Origin: an uncultured Alteromonadaceae bacterium
Lineage (GTDB): Bacteria; Pseudomonadota; Gammaproteobacteria; Enterobacterales; Alteromonadaceae
Assembly: GCA_947494925.1 (NCBI GenBank)
Contig: CANLWS010000005.1
Span: forward strand, 1 to 64,000
Direction: 5' to 3'
DNA: 64,000 nt
The notes under the pieces were generated by a model that saw nothing but the letters and a program-made list of their open reading frames with translations, was not told where the DNA came from and did not search any database. Shown here piece after piece: positions 1 through 9,464 of this stretch. The position numbers and the translations under genes are program-made. Each line of letters begins with the position of its first letter. Within the stretch, counting starts at the first letter, position 1.

Positions 1-355
<355 letters not shown>

Positions 356-584
356 GATTAAGAGTATTTCCTAAATAATTCAATTGGATAAAAACAAAAG
401 TACGACCAATTACATTGTATTTTCCAGTACCTGACATTGTGTCGGAATGTGGCCACAGGAAACAAGTGAACTCTTCCTAACTGCGATCTCATTGCAGCAT
501 ATAAGCGCCTGATAAGGAAGATATTTGACCTGATTGGGTTTACACTAGTCGAACATAACCATCATCATAACATTTCTTGGATCA

Positions 585-1178
585 ATGAGGCGAGACGTAA
601 AAAAAACCAATAAGCCTATGGGCAGTATCAGGGTTATAAGCGGGCAATATCGTGGCAGAAAGTTACCAGTACTGAATGCTGACGGCTTGCGACCAACCAC
701 TGATAGAACCAAAGAAACTCTTTTTAACTGGTTGATGAACGATGTCAGGGACAGCCGCTGCCTCGACCTGTTCGCCGGTAGCGCCAGTTTGGGTATCGAA
801 GCACTTTCACGTCATGCAGCCAATGTGACTTTTGTTGAGATGAACAAAGATGCGTCGGCTCAAATCAATCAGAATCTGAATTTGCTCAAAGTGCCTACAG
901 ATAAGTTTAGTGTTCTTCAGGGCGATGCAACACAAGTGGTGACGCAGCTTAATGCACCGTTCGATATCGTATTCCTGGACCCACCATTTCATAAGAACTT
1001 GTTACCTGAAATCATCGACCTTCTCGAACAACTATCCTTAGTTAGAGATGGCAGTCTGCTTTACATAGAATGTGAATTGGAGCATGCGAATTATGCAGTA
1101 CCGCAGTCCTGGCAGCGCATTAAAGAAAGCCAGACCAAGCAGCTTTCATATCGATTATATCAGGTCGTTGATAAATAA
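585..1178 (+). CDS. rsmD: 16S rRNA (guanine(966)-N(2))-methyltransferase RsmD
   Basis: Methylates G966 of 16S rRNA during 30S assembly, using S-adenosylmethionine. The 197-aa product has the family N-terminus (IRVISGQYRGRKLPV), the PTTDRTKETLFNWL segment, a SAM-binding loop CLDLFAGSASLG near residues 59-70 and the catalytic DPPF at 132-135. Length matches the family. Two starts are possible: ATG 585, used here because E. coli RsmD also carries a short basic leader, or ATG 618 just before GSIRV. Neither has a clear ribosome-binding site. It is divergent from ftsY. Confidence 0.93.
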   Translation: MRRDVKKTNKPMGSIRVISGQYRGRKLPVLNADGLRPTTDRTKETLFNWLMNDVRDSRCLDLFAGSASLGIEALSRHAANVTFVEMNKDASAQINQNLNLLKVPTDKFSVLQGDATQVVTQLNAPFDIVFLDPPFHKNLLPEIIDLLEQLSLVRDGSLLYIECELEHANYAVPQSWQRIKESQTKQLSYRLYQVVDK

Positions 1179-1204
1179 TACCGTAACAAAATTGATAGCG
1201 AGCG

Positions 1205-1807
1205 CTAACTTATATCAATACCTATATTACTCATACCTTCTTCCGACGCGAGTAACTTCAGCTTTTTAGCGCTTTCCGAACCAGACTTCATAGACTCCAA
1301 TAAGTCCAATAATTCGGTTTGAAAGGCGATTTCCCACTGCATGAGCGGGTGTTCTTTTATATCTTGATCGGTTAGTGAGTCTTCAGATGTTGCTTCGATA
1401 AAAGCTTCAACTCCACCTTGAGATAATTTACTTGCGACCACAGCACCTTGTGGATCTTCACCCATAGCAAGCAACAATGTCGATGTAAGTGACATGGCTG
1501 CATCGATAGCTGGATACACACCATAATTGTCGAACCGGGCTGCATCAGGTGTCACATCTTCAATTTTCTCAAGCTGCACAGCGAAGTTCACTTTAGCTTT
1601 AGGAGCAATCAACCACTCCCATATCAAACTAAGGGTATTTTGAAATTGGCTGGGATCTGCAAACTCTGTTGCCTGACAAAAGAGTTGATAATTGGGTTGC
1701 ATACGCTCTACCAAGGTCGCTGAAAATGCAACCGCATGCCAACCGGTGAGTTCCCGAACACGTTGAAATGTATTTAACTTATTTTTCAATGAATCAGCCT
1801 GTACCAC
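1205..1807 (-). CDS. yjaG: YjaG-family protein (DUF416)
   Basis: A 200-aa cytoplasmic protein of unknown biochemical role. Family landmarks are ERMQPNYQLFCQATEFADP, the Trp-rich LIWEWL, AKVNFAVQLEKIEDVTPDA and FDNYGVYPAIDAA, which line up with E. coli YjaG. The frame opens with GTG at 1807 without an obvious Shine-Dalgarno sequence; a TTG at 1789 is an alternative start. It is codirectional with the MarC-type gene to its right, with only 12 bases between the two, so the pair is probably cotranscribed. Function is not known for the family. Confidence 0.85.
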   Translation of the reverse strand: MVQADSLKNKLNTFQRVRELTGWHAVAFSATLVERMQPNYQLFCQATEFADPSQFQNTLSLIWEWLIAPKAKVNFAVQLEKIEDVTPDAARFDNYGVYPAIDAAMSLTSTLLLAMGEDPQGAVVASKLSQGGVEAFIEATSEDSLTDQDIKEHPLMQWEIAFQTELLDLLESMKSGSESAKKLKLLASEEGMSNIGIDIS

Positions 1808-1819
1808 CCGTTTGGGAGG

Positions 1820-2410
1820 TTATGAAATTGAATAGTAATTACCAATCCCGTCCAGAAACATCTGAATCGAGATCATGATGAGGATCATCCCCATAAGTCT
1901 TTCCACAGCCGTCAACCCTCGTTCACCGAGCAATCGATGTAGCGTTCCTGAGAACATTAGAATTGTAGCTGAAACAAACCAGGCTGACAGCAATGCAATT
2001 GTCCAGTCGGTCATTCTGCTGGGATCCTGATTCGCCAATAAAATAAGCGCGGCCAGAACCGACGGACCAGCGACCATAGGTATTGCCAGCGGCACCAGGA
2101 ACGGCTCTTGCTCACCAGTTGGCACCACACTCCCACCTGGTTGCGGAAAAATCATTCGTATCGCAATCAGAAACAGAATGATGCCACCTGCGATACTGAC
2201 GGCTTGTTGTTTAACATTCAGAAAATCCAATACAGCTTGCCCGCTATACAAAAAGACCATCATAATAATCAATGAAAATGCCAGCTCGCGAGCTAATATC
2301 CATTTTCTGCGCTTGGGCTCAATGGTTTTCAGAATAGACATAAATACAGGCAAATTACCCAGAGGGTCCATAATCAGAAATAACATGGTGGCTGCTGACC
2401 AAGTGTCCAT
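1820..2410 (-). CDS. yhgN: MarC/YhgN-family inner-membrane protein
   Basis: A 196-aa integral membrane protein with about six hydrophobic segments. It carries the YhgN signature LIMDPLGNLPVFMSILKTIEPKRR near the N-terminus and a glycine-rich SIAGGIILFLIAIRMIF segment, so it is nearer YhgN than MarC. The family was once linked to multiple antibiotic resistance, but that link for MarC was withdrawn and no substrate is established. It lies upstream of the YjaG-like gene on the same strand. Length is typical and no defect is seen. Confidence 0.88.
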   Translation of the reverse strand: MDTWSAATMLFLIMDPLGNLPVFMSILKTIEPKRRKWILARELAFSLIIMMVFLYSGQAVLDFLNVKQQAVSIAGGIILFLIAIRMIFPQPGGSVVPTGEQEPFLVPLAIPMVAGPSVLAALILLANQDPSRMTDWTIALLSAWFVSATILMFSGTLHRLLGERGLTAVERLMGMILIMISIQMFLDGIGNYYSIS

Positions 2411-2623
2411 GAATACCTTACATGTATTTAGTTTGCGCAGATTTTACCTGAATAGATTAAATAAACAAATTCAATAGCTTGAATGGACAGAGAAGCTTTT
2501 TTGCCGTTATATTGTCACTTTCCGGGTCGTCTGGCTTGCCAGCAGATTGTTTGCGAACAGGATACTAGCAAAATACGCAAGATGGGCTTTAATAATACTA
2601 AGAAGATTGAAGAGGAAGAATTA

Positions 2624-2806
2624 ATGAGTTTAATGTCAGTAGCAGACGTTGCAGACTTTCTGGGCGTAAAAGAGGTCAGGGTCGAAAGATTGGAAAGAGA
2701 ACATTTACTTATTTCCAAAGACAAAGACGATGCTGGGAAGCCATTATTTGCCAAAGAAGACGTCGAGAAATATAAAGAACTGGCAGAACGACTTGGTGGT
2801 ATCTAA
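2624..2806 (+). CDS. Small helix-turn-helix protein (excisionase/MerR-like fold), 60 aa
   Basis: A 60-residue protein starting MSLMSVADVADFLGVKEVRV, a winged helix-turn-helix of the kind found in excisionase-like and MerR-like DNA-binding domains, ending KYKELAERLGGI. The frame is open further upstream (from 2483), but the ATG at 2624 has a strong ribosome-binding site (GAGGAAG) and gives exactly the HTH domain, so I chose it. It is monocistronic, convergent with pepB. No phage or integrase genes lie nearby, so I read it as a chromosomal regulator or nucleoid-type protein. Its target is unknown. Confidence 0.7.
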   Translation: MSLMSVADVADFLGVKEVRVERLEREHLLISKDKDDAGKPLFAKEDVEKYKELAERLGGI

Positions 2807-2842
2807 AACCAATTAATCCGAGTAACACGCCAATTCAGGTGA

Positions 2843-2867
2843 AGCACCCTGAAGTTTTCAAGGTGCT
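2843..2867. terminator. Possible shared hairpin between the HTH gene and pepB
   Basis: An 11-bp inverted repeat with one mismatch (AGCACCCTGAA, 3-base loop, TTCAAGGTGCT) lies between two convergent genes. It lacks a good T-run on either side, so termination is only suggested by its position. Confidence 0.4.
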
Positions 2868-2882
2868 GTTCCACTGGTAATT

Positions 2883-4172
2883 TTATTTCAAGAGTACCTG
2901 CGCTATGGTCCGTATTCCGGCTCCCGTTGCGCCTGCAGGCATCATAGCATTAGCATTGGACGTATAAGCGGCAGCCAGGTCAATATGCAGCCACCCCTTT
3001 CCATCATTTGGAACGAATCTGGACAAAAATCCAGCCGCATTCGAAGCGCCGCCTGCGCCACCACCTTTTTGCGGTCGACTATTGGCCGTATCTGCATAGT
3101 TTGACGGACACTTTTCCTGATGCCAGGTTTCAAGGGGAAGAGGCCAGGCTAATTCATTTTCCTGTTTTGCCAAATCAAGATAGATTTGTTGCAACTCCCT
3201 ATCAAGACTAAATACAGCATCATAATCACCACCCGTAGCGGCAACAGCTGCACCGGTTAATGTGGCAGCATCGATGATTAAAGGTGCCTTTGTTTCACCA
3301 GCAGCAATTAGACCATCAGCCAAGACCAGCCGTCCTTCTGCATCGGAATTGACCACTTCCACCGACACGCCATTTTTGTATGTCAGGATATCGCCAAGCT
3401 TATAAGCATGGCCACTGATCAGGTTTTCGGCACAACATAAAAACAACTTCACACGCTTGTTCAAGCCATTCATGATGGCCAGTCCAAGTGCAGCAGAAAC
3501 TGTTGCGGCGCCGCCCATATCGCATTTCATATCCAGCATACCTTCGCTGCTCTTAATGCTATACCCACCGCTATCAAAGGTAATCCCTTTGCCTACAAGT
3601 GCAGCTGAGACAGGCGCACTATTATCAACTAAGGGATTAAAATCGACTTCCAGCAAGACAGGTGGACGATCGCTTCCGCGACCAACGTTGTAGATACCTA
3701 CCCAGCCGGCATCCAATAACTCCTGACCTGTCCAGCGCCGACAATGAATCTTTCCGGCCGCAAGGGGGGCAAGCCATTCAACAACCTGGTCTGCAAGTTT
3801 TTCCGGGGACAGGTCTTCAGGTGTACTGTTTATAAGCCCTCTGGCAAAAAGTAGCGCATTGAAGCGTTTTTCCAAAGACTCCAAATCGCTGTTGTCACAC
3901 CACTTCAGCGTTTTATTACGTTTCGCCGTGGTAAAACTGTGAGCAAACGCCCATTGTTGTTCCGCGTCCCAATCACCTGTTAACTTAACACCAGAGCAGG
4001 ATAAGCCATCCAGAAATCTTGCTCCTTTTCGTATACTTCGAAGTTGTAAATCCTTTGAAGCATTGCTAATAAGATGAATAATTGCGGCATTCGCCTCAAA
4101 CGAGACATTTGCCTTGTCACCCCAATGAGAAGACGGGGATTCGAAACTCAGCTTGACCATTAGGTCTGACAT
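2883..4172 (-). CDS. pepB: Peptidase B (M17 leucyl aminopeptidase family)
   Basis: Cytoplasmic dimetal aminopeptidase that releases N-terminal residues from peptides. The product (429 aa from the chosen start) contains VGKGITFDSGGYSIK, the metal-binding NSDAEGRLVLADGL and IIDAATLTGAAVAATG. These, together with LFLCCAENLISG and a C-terminal GWLHIDLAAAY, follow PepB rather than PepA. The open frame reaches 4253, but ATG 4172 (MSDLMVKLSF) has an AGGAG site just upstream and matches the family N-terminus. It is divergent from sfsA, with 92 bases between the two starts. Confidence 0.92.
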   Translation of the reverse strand: MSDLMVKLSFESPSSHWGDKANVSFEANAAIIHLISNASKDLQLRSIRKGARFLDGLSCSGVKLTGDWDAEQQWAFAHSFTTAKRNKTLKWCDNSDLESLEKRFNALLFARGLINSTPEDLSPEKLADQVVEWLAPLAAGKIHCRRWTGQELLDAGWVGIYNVGRGSDRPPVLLEVDFNPLVDNSAPVSAALVGKGITFDSGGYSIKSSEGMLDMKCDMGGAATVSAALGLAIMNGLNKRVKLFLCCAENLISGHAYKLGDILTYKNGVSVEVVNSDAEGRLVLADGLIAAGETKAPLIIDAATLTGAAVAATGGDYDAVFSLDRELQQIYLDLAKQENELAWPLPLETWHQEKCPSNYADTANSRPQKGGGAGGASNAAGFLSRFVPNDGKGWLHIDLAAAYTSNANAMMPAGATGAGIRTIAQVLLK

Positions 4173-4264
4173 AATTGCTCCTGTAGGTGGAATTTCAGTG
4201 CCACACGTGGGACCCTGATTGTATTCGCTAAATTCAGTTTTTTGAACGCACAATATAACAACAT

Positions 4265-4981
4265 ATGCAGTTTACTTCTCCCCTTGTGAAAGGAACATTA
4301 ATCAAACGCTACAAGCGCTTTTTGGCCGATATCCGACTGGAAAACGGTGAACTTGTCACCGCTCATTGTCCTAATACTGGCGCCATGACGGGATGCGCTG
4401 AGCCTGGATACCACGTATGGTTGCGTCATTCTGAGGATCCAAAACGTAAGCTTGCCTATACATGGGAGTTGGCACAGGATTTCAACCAACACTGGATTGG
4501 TATTAATACTCATAATGCAAACAAATTATGTGTCGAAGCCATTAAGGCTAACGTAATTACCGAACTCACCGGTTATGAGAACCTTGCCACAGAACGTAAA
4601 TATGGACAGGAGAATAGCAGAATTGACATTCTGCTAACTGATTCTGAACGACCCGACTGCTTTATTGAAGTTAAATCGGTTACTTTGCTGCAAAATCAAC
4701 TTGGCTTTTTCCCAGATGCTAAAACCCTGCGTGGTGCCAAACACCTGAGGGAACTCATCGATGAAAAGCGCAAAGGGAACCGAGCAGTGTTATTGTTCTG
4801 TGTTCAGCATAGTGGCATTAAAACAGTGGACGTCGCCAGGCAAATAGATCCTGATTATGCAGCTTTGTTTGATCAAGCACTGCAAGCAGGGGTCGAAGTC
4901 ATAACATATGGCTGCCAAATTGATAGAGAAAAAATTGTTTTAAATCAACGTCTAACATTGAAAACAAAAAATAACAGTTGA
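4265..4981 (+). CDS. sfsA: SfsA, sugar fermentation stimulation protein
   Basis: A 238-aa protein with the SfsA hallmarks: LVKGTLIKRYKRFLADI, CPNTGAMTGC, a nuclease-like FIEVKSVTL segment and PDAKTLRGAKHLREL. In E. coli SfsA is a DNA-binding protein affecting maltose metabolism, and the fold includes a restriction-endonuclease-like core. It heads the conserved sfsA-dksA-gluQ-pcnB-folK-pan block. Length is typical. Confidence 0.93.
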   Translation: MQFTSPLVKGTLIKRYKRFLADIRLENGELVTAHCPNTGAMTGCAEPGYHVWLRHSEDPKRKLAYTWELAQDFNQHWIGINTHNANKLCVEAIKANVITELTGYENLATERKYGQENSRIDILLTDSERPDCFIEVKSVTLLQNQLGFFPDAKTLRGAKHLRELIDEKRKGNRAVLLFCVQHSGIKTVDVARQIDPDYAALFDQALQAGVEVITYGCQIDREKIVLNQRLTLKTKNNS

Positions 4982-5116
4982 TTTTTAGATTTGTAGCGCC
5001 ATATTTGCGTGTCTTAAAATAATAGCGATGCGAATCGAGGGCCAGTAATCTAAACTTATAGATTGATATTGGTGATTCGAAATAGACTTAATACTGGACA
5101 TATCGGCGACAAGTGA

Positions 5117-5145
5117 TTGCCTGAAAAGCCGCTTTCTGATATAGA
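5117..5145 (+). promoter_or_regulatory. Candidate sigma-70 promoter of dksA with GC-rich discriminator
   Basis: TTGCCT at 5117-5122 and TATAGA at 5140-5145 are separated by 17 bases (4 of 6 matches each). They are followed by a GC-rich stretch (GCCGCTTGC) before the expected start, about 45 bases upstream of the dksA ATG. GC-rich discriminators are typical of promoters repressed by DksA/ppGpp, so autoregulation is possible. Predicted by eye only. Confidence 0.4.
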
Positions 5146-5196
5146 TAGCCGCTTGCACAATCTAGCCTTTGTGTCGTAGTTTAGGAGAATTGGCAC

Positions 5197-5646
5197 ATGC
5201 CAACAGGAAAAGATACGAAGCCCATGGGGCTTTTAGCCCTTGCCGGACTTGCTCCCTATCAGGAGAAAGATGGCGAGGAGTACATGAACGATGCTCAAAT
5301 GGAGCATTTCCGTCTCATTTTGACTGCTTGGCGAGACCAGCTTCGCGAAGAAGTTGATCGTACAGTGCATCACATGCAAGACGAAGCGGCAAATTTCCCT
5401 GATCCGGTCGACCGGGCAGCGCAAGAAGAAGAATTCAGTCTTGAGCTACGAACCCGTGATCGCGAACGCAAGCTAATCAAGAAAATTGAAAAAACCATTA
5501 AACGAATTGATGATGATGATTTCGGTTTTTGCGATGCCTGCGGTATTGAAATTGGTGTACGCAGACTTGAAGCCAGACCAACTGCAGACTTGTGTATTGA
5601 CTGCAAAACAATGGCTGAAATTAAAGAAAAACAACTTCAGGGTTAA
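5197..5646 (+). CDS. dksA: RNA polymerase-binding transcription factor DksA
   Basis: DksA enters the RNA polymerase secondary channel and, with ppGpp, controls rRNA and amino-acid promoters. The 149-aa product has the coiled-coil, the tip motif DPVDRA at 69-74 with both aspartates, and a four-cysteine zinc finger (C112, C115, C133, C136). Length and residue spacing match E. coli DksA. A GGAG lies nine bases before the ATG at 5197. The gene has its own candidate promoter and a strong terminator, so it can be expressed apart from sfsA and gluQ. Confidence 0.97.
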   Translation: MPTGKDTKPMGLLALAGLAPYQEKDGEEYMNDAQMEHFRLILTAWRDQLREEVDRTVHHMQDEAANFPDPVDRAAQEEEFSLELRTRDRERKLIKKIEKTIKRIDDDDFGFCDACGIEIGVRRLEARPTADLCIDCKTMAEIKEKQLQG

Positions 5647-5667
5647 TGACTGAAGATTGTCAAAAAT

Positions 5668-5699
5668 CAAAAGCTGCTTGATGCAGCTTTTGTTGTTTT
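5668..5699 (+). terminator. Intrinsic terminator of dksA
   Basis: A perfect 10-bp stem (CAAAAGCTGC / GCAGCTTTTG) with a 5-base loop, followed by TTGTTTTA. It sits 21 bases after the dksA stop and ends just before gluQ. Confidence 0.85.
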
Positions 5700-5705
5700 A
5701 GAACG

Positions 5706-6611
5706 ATGCTAAGTAATTTTCAGACACCCACCACAGAGTCACCACAATATGTGGGCCGATTCGCGCCTTCGCCTTCAGGTCCCCTGCATTTAGGGTCATT
5801 AGTTACCGCCTTAGGCAGTTATCTAAGGGCAAAAAGCCAGCAAGGAAAATGGTTGCTGAGAATCGATGATCTCGATCCGCCTCGAGAAGTCCCAGGAGCT
5901 AGCGACGATATCCTCTTCACTTTGGAACAACATGGATTGCTCTGGGATGGCGAACCGCTGTATCAAAGCCAAAGAACAAGTCATTATCAAGCGGGCTTAG
6001 AAAAACTCCAGTCAGACAATTTAACCTACGCTTGTGAGTGCACACGCAAACAAATCAAACTGCAAGGGCCTTACTATTCGGGGAGTTGCTGCAATAAAAA
6101 CTTATCGGAGTCAGGTCTGGCGATTCGATTTCGTAACAATTTCACCGTGACATCTCTGCTGGATCAGCACTTAGGCAAAATCAAAGCAGATCCCATTGCC
6201 ACCAGCGAAGATTTTATCGTCAAACGAAAAGATGGGTATTATGCCTACCATTTGGCTGCCGTAGTGGATGATATATTTCAGCAGGTTACTGAAATTGTGC
6301 GTGGTGCTGACTTGCTACAACCAACACTATGTCAACTTGCGCTATATCAGGCGTTGGGGGCAACGCCGCCAAAGTTTCTTCATCTACCAGTGATTTCAAC
6401 GGCAGTTGGCATGAAACTGAGCAAACAAAATCATGCACAGGCCATTATGGCCAACGCAGCCCCTCAGAATTTAGTTCATGCCCTGCATTTACTCGGCCTG
6501 ACCCCGTCTGATGATATAGATAAAACGAAGGTGACGGATATACTAAATTGGGCTGTGGCGCACTGGTCGTTAGCTAAAGTCTCAAAAAATCCAGAGATAA
6601 TCATTGATTAA
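5706..6611 (+). CDS. gluQ: Glutamyl-Q tRNA(Asp) synthetase
   Basis: Attaches glutamate to the queuosine base at position 34 of tRNA(Asp). The protein (301 aa) is a truncated GluRS-like catalytic domain without an anticodon-binding domain. It has the HIGH-type motif within GRFAPSPSGPLHLGSLVTAL, a KMSKS-like KLSKQN and a zinc-site pattern (CECTRKQ then YYSGSC). It follows dksA, the usual position. The ATG at 5706 has no clear ribosome-binding site and lies seven bases after the dksA terminator, so low expression or read-through from dksA is plausible. Confidence 0.93.
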   Translation: MLSNFQTPTTESPQYVGRFAPSPSGPLHLGSLVTALGSYLRAKSQQGKWLLRIDDLDPPREVPGASDDILFTLEQHGLLWDGEPLYQSQRTSHYQAGLEKLQSDNLTYACECTRKQIKLQGPYYSGSCCNKNLSESGLAIRFRNNFTVTSLLDQHLGKIKADPIATSEDFIVKRKDGYYAYHLAAVVDDIFQQVTEIVRGADLLQPTLCQLALYQALGATPPKFLHLPVISTAVGMKLSKQNHAQAIMANAAPQNLVHALHLLGLTPSDDIDKTKVTDILNWAVAHWSLAKVSKNPEIIID

Positions 6612-6713
6612 GATAGATAAATTAGAATTGGTTCTTTAGAAAGTATATGATTAGCGCCCAAAAAATAAGATGCTCGTCGTCAGATAAACGTAAATATTGA
6701 AGTCAGGAGAGTA

Positions 6714-8105
6714 GTGATCATATCCCGTGTAATTAGCAAGGTCAGGCAGGCCTTGGGACAAACAGAAAGTGCTGGTGATAACACCATACAAGCCCGTATT
6801 CTGAAGCGTCAGGAACATGGTATTTCTCGTGATGATATTAGCGAAAACGCGCTAAAAGTTTTATACCGTTTACATAAGTCAGGCTTTCAAGCCTATCTTG
6901 TTGGCGGTTGCGTTCGGGATTTGATAGTCGGACTTCGTCCCAAAGACTTCGATGTGGTGACCGACGCAACCCCTGAAGAAGTGAAAGGATTATTCCGCAA
7001 TTGTCGATTAATAGGCCGGCGATTCCGCCTGGCGCATATCGTCTTCGGTCGGGAGATTATTGAAGTTGCGACATTCAGAGGCCACCATCAATCAGGTGAC
7101 GAATCCAAGCATGAAAAACTGGGCGAGCAAAACGTCGAAGGTCAGATAGTACGTGATAACGTCTTTGGTAGTATCGAAGAAGACGCTGAACGCAGAGACT
7201 TCACCGTCAATGCAATGTACTACAACATTGCCGATTATACTGTTAGTGATTTCGCCAATGGCATGCAGGACATCCGCAATAAAAAAATAGAACTGATTGG
7301 TGATCCCGAAACCCGATATCGGGAAGATCCCGTCCGTATGATCCGCGCAGTCAGGTTTGCCGCGAAACTGGACATGTCAATCAGCGATCGAGCAGCAAAA
7401 GGTATACATGACCTGCACGGTCTTCTAGCCAACATACCACCTGCCAGATTGTTCGAAGAAGTGTTGAAGTTATTTGTCTCTGGTCAAGGTCTAAAAACAT
7501 TTCAATTGTTACTAGAATTTCAGTTATTTGAGCAACTGTTCCCTCAATTAAAAAGTCATCTCAATGATCCTCATGGACGTGAGCGAAAATTCATTGAGCA
7601 AGTACTTACCAACACGGATAACAGGATAAATACAGGGCAAAGAGTCACCCCAGCGTTTTTGTATGCCTCAATGTTATGGTACCCCCTTGAAGAACATTGT
7701 GAAAAGTTGATGCAGGAATCTGGTCTGACACGGCACGATGCTTTTAATATTGCCATGAACGACGTTCTGCATCGTCAAATTCAGCGCATCATGATCCCTA
7801 AACGATTCTCCACCGGGATCCGTGATATCTGGCAATTGCAGGAAAGGTTACCTAAGCGTTTTGGCCGAAGAGCATACCAGATGTTGGAAAACCCCAGATT
7901 TCGCGCAGGTTACGACTTTTTGTTGCTGCGAGGGCAAATTGAAGGTGGAAAGTTACTTGAGTTGGCTGATTGGTGGACTGATTTTCAGGAAGCTGATGGC
8001 AACGCAAGGAAAGCTATGTTGGTCGCGCTGCGAGAAGCAGAGGGCGGTGGTCCCCGTCGAGGTAATCGACGTCGTAAAAGAAGAACACAACCCGCTTCTC
8101 AATGA
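6714..8105 (+). CDS. pcnB: Poly(A) polymerase I
   Basis: Adds 3' poly(A) tails that promote RNA decay. The 463-aa product has the class II nucleotidyltransferase core (YLVGGCVRDL at 61-70, DFD at 78-80), the RRDFTVNAMYYN segment, the IRAVRFAAKL motif and a basic C-terminal tail (RRGNRRRKRR) as in E. coli PcnB. The start is GTG at 6714, five bases after an AGGAGA, which decides it; E. coli pcnB also uses a non-ATG start. The TGA overlaps the folK ATG as ATGA. Confidence 0.95.
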   Translation: MIISRVISKVRQALGQTESAGDNTIQARILKRQEHGISRDDISENALKVLYRLHKSGFQAYLVGGCVRDLIVGLRPKDFDVVTDATPEEVKGLFRNCRLIGRRFRLAHIVFGREIIEVATFRGHHQSGDESKHEKLGEQNVEGQIVRDNVFGSIEEDAERRDFTVNAMYYNIADYTVSDFANGMQDIRNKKIELIGDPETRYREDPVRMIRAVRFAAKLDMSISDRAAKGIHDLHGLLANIPPARLFEEVLKLFVSGQGLKTFQLLLEFQLFEQLFPQLKSHLNDPHGRERKFIEQVLTNTDNRINTGQRVTPAFLYASMLWYPLEEHCEKLMQESGLTRHDAFNIAMNDVLHRQIQRIMIPKRFSTGIRDIWQLQERLPKRFGRRAYQMLENPRFRAGYDFLLLRGQIEGGKLLELADWWTDFQEADGNARKAMLVALREAEGGGPRRGNRRRKRRTQPASQ

Positions 8106-8635
8106 CACACGAATCAGTTTACATTGGATTGGGAAGTAACCTTTCCAATCCTACAACTCAATTAATTGATGCGCTAGATGCGCTGCACCATCTGGACAAT
8201 ACCCGCATTGTTATTTGCTCCTCCTTTTACCAAAGTCAGCCAATGGGACCTCAGGATCAACCTGATTTTGTAAATGCAGTTGCAGAATTAGCTACCTCGC
8301 TACCTCCCCTTTTGCTCCTGCAAGCTTTACAGAAAATCGAGCTGGAACATGGCAGAGAACGTAAAGGCCAACGATGGGGTCCGAGAACCCTGGATTTAGA
8401 CATGTTGCTTTATGGTGATCAAGTTCTTGATTTTAAAGAGCTTGTGGTGCCACATTATGGATTGCAGGAACGAGCGTTTGTGCTATACCCTCTGGCAGAA
8501 ATTGCACCAAATTTAGTTCTACCTGGTGGCGAGAATTTGAAAAGTATACTAAATAAGTGTCCTATGAAGGGATTATCAAGAATTCCCATGGATGCGGAAA
8601 TGTGTGAGTTCCTGTCAACAGACAGGAATAGTTAG
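8102..8635 (+). CDS. folK: 6-hydroxymethyl-7,8-dihydropterin pyrophosphokinase (HPPK)
   Basis: Transfers pyrophosphate from ATP to 6-hydroxymethyldihydropterin in folate synthesis. The 177-aa protein begins VYIGLGSNLSNP and contains the HPPK signature (WGPRTLDLDMLLYG near residues 90-103) and QPDFVNAVAEL. It is translationally coupled to pcnB through an ATGA overlap and is followed by panB after 22 bases. Confidence 0.95.
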   Translation: MTHESVYIGLGSNLSNPTTQLIDALDALHHLDNTRIVICSSFYQSQPMGPQDQPDFVNAVAELATSLPPLLLLQALQKIELEHGRERKGQRWGPRTLDLDMLLYGDQVLDFKELVVPHYGLQERAFVLYPLAEIAPNLVLPGGENLKSILNKCPMKGLSRIPMDAEMCEFLSTDRNS

Positions 8636-8657
8636 CTTTCGGTGATAGAGATTTAAA

Positions 8658-9452
8658 ATGAAAAAAGTGACGACATCTAGCCTGCTTAAAATGAAGCAGG
8701 AGGGTCAGAAAATCACCGCGCTAACGGCTTACGATGCCAGCTTTGCCAAGCTGTTTGATGAACAAGGCATCGATTTGTTGTTAATTGGTGATTCTCTGGG
8801 AATGGTACTTCAGGGTTGTGACGATACGCTTGCAGTCAGCATAGATGATATCGCTTACCACACCAGATCAGTGAGGAAGGGCACGAAAAGAGCGTTTGTA
8901 GTTGCCGATATGCCTTTCATGAGTTATTCAACACCTGAACAAACCTATCAGAATGCAGCTAAATTGATGGCCGCTGGCGCCAGCATGGTCAAACTCGAAG
9001 GCGGCGAGTGGCTGATGGAAACCATCACCGGTCTCAACCAGCGAGGTGTTCCTGTATGTGGGCACTTAGGGCTCACCCCCCAATCAGTACATGTATTTGG
9101 CGGATTCAAAGTGCAGGGACGGGATGATTTGCAAGCTGAGCTGTTACTGGAACACGCAATCAAATTGGCGCAGGCAGGGATTCAACTACTTGTTCTCGAA
9201 TGTGTGCCGGTTGACTTGGCGGCAAAAATATCTGAGCAGGTAAAGATACCTGTTATTGGCATCGGCGCCGGTCCTAAAACAGATGGACAAATTCTGGTCA
9301 TGCATGACATGTTTGGGATAAGTGCCAATTATATGCCGAAATTTTCCAAAAATTATCTGGAAGAGTCGGGTGACATGCGCCTTGCTGTCAAACAATTTAT
9401 TGATGAAGTCCGCCAAGGTGCGTTCCCATCTGAGTTGCATAGTTTTAATTAG
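8658..9452 (+). CDS. panB: 3-methyl-2-oxobutanoate hydroxymethyltransferase
   Basis: First committed step of pantothenate synthesis: adds a hydroxymethyl group from methylene-THF to ketoisovalerate, giving ketopantoate. The 264-aa TIM barrel has the metal-site segment [38 protein letters not shown] and [13 protein letters not shown]. Length is typical. It lies 12 bases before panC and is presumably in one transcript with folK and panC. Confidence 0.96.
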   Translation: MKKVTTSSLLKMKQEGQKITALTAYDASFAKLFDEQGIDLLLIGDSLGMVLQGCDDTLAVSIDDIAYHTRSVRKGTKRAFVVADMPFMSYSTPEQTYQNAAKLMAAGASMVKLEGGEWLMETITGLNQRGVPVCGHLGLTPQSVHVFGGFKVQGRDDLQAELLLEHAIKLAQAGIQLLVLECVPVDLAAKISEQVKIPVIGIGAGPKTDGQILVMHDMFGISANYMPKFSKNYLEESGDMRLAVKQFIDEVRQGAFPSELHSFN

Positions 9453-9464
9453 GGGTGGCAGTTA

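Noticed and set aside
2483-2623. N-terminal extension of the small HTH protein
   Set aside because: The extra residues show no domain, and the ATG at 2624 has a strong ribosome-binding site that starts exactly at the HTH.
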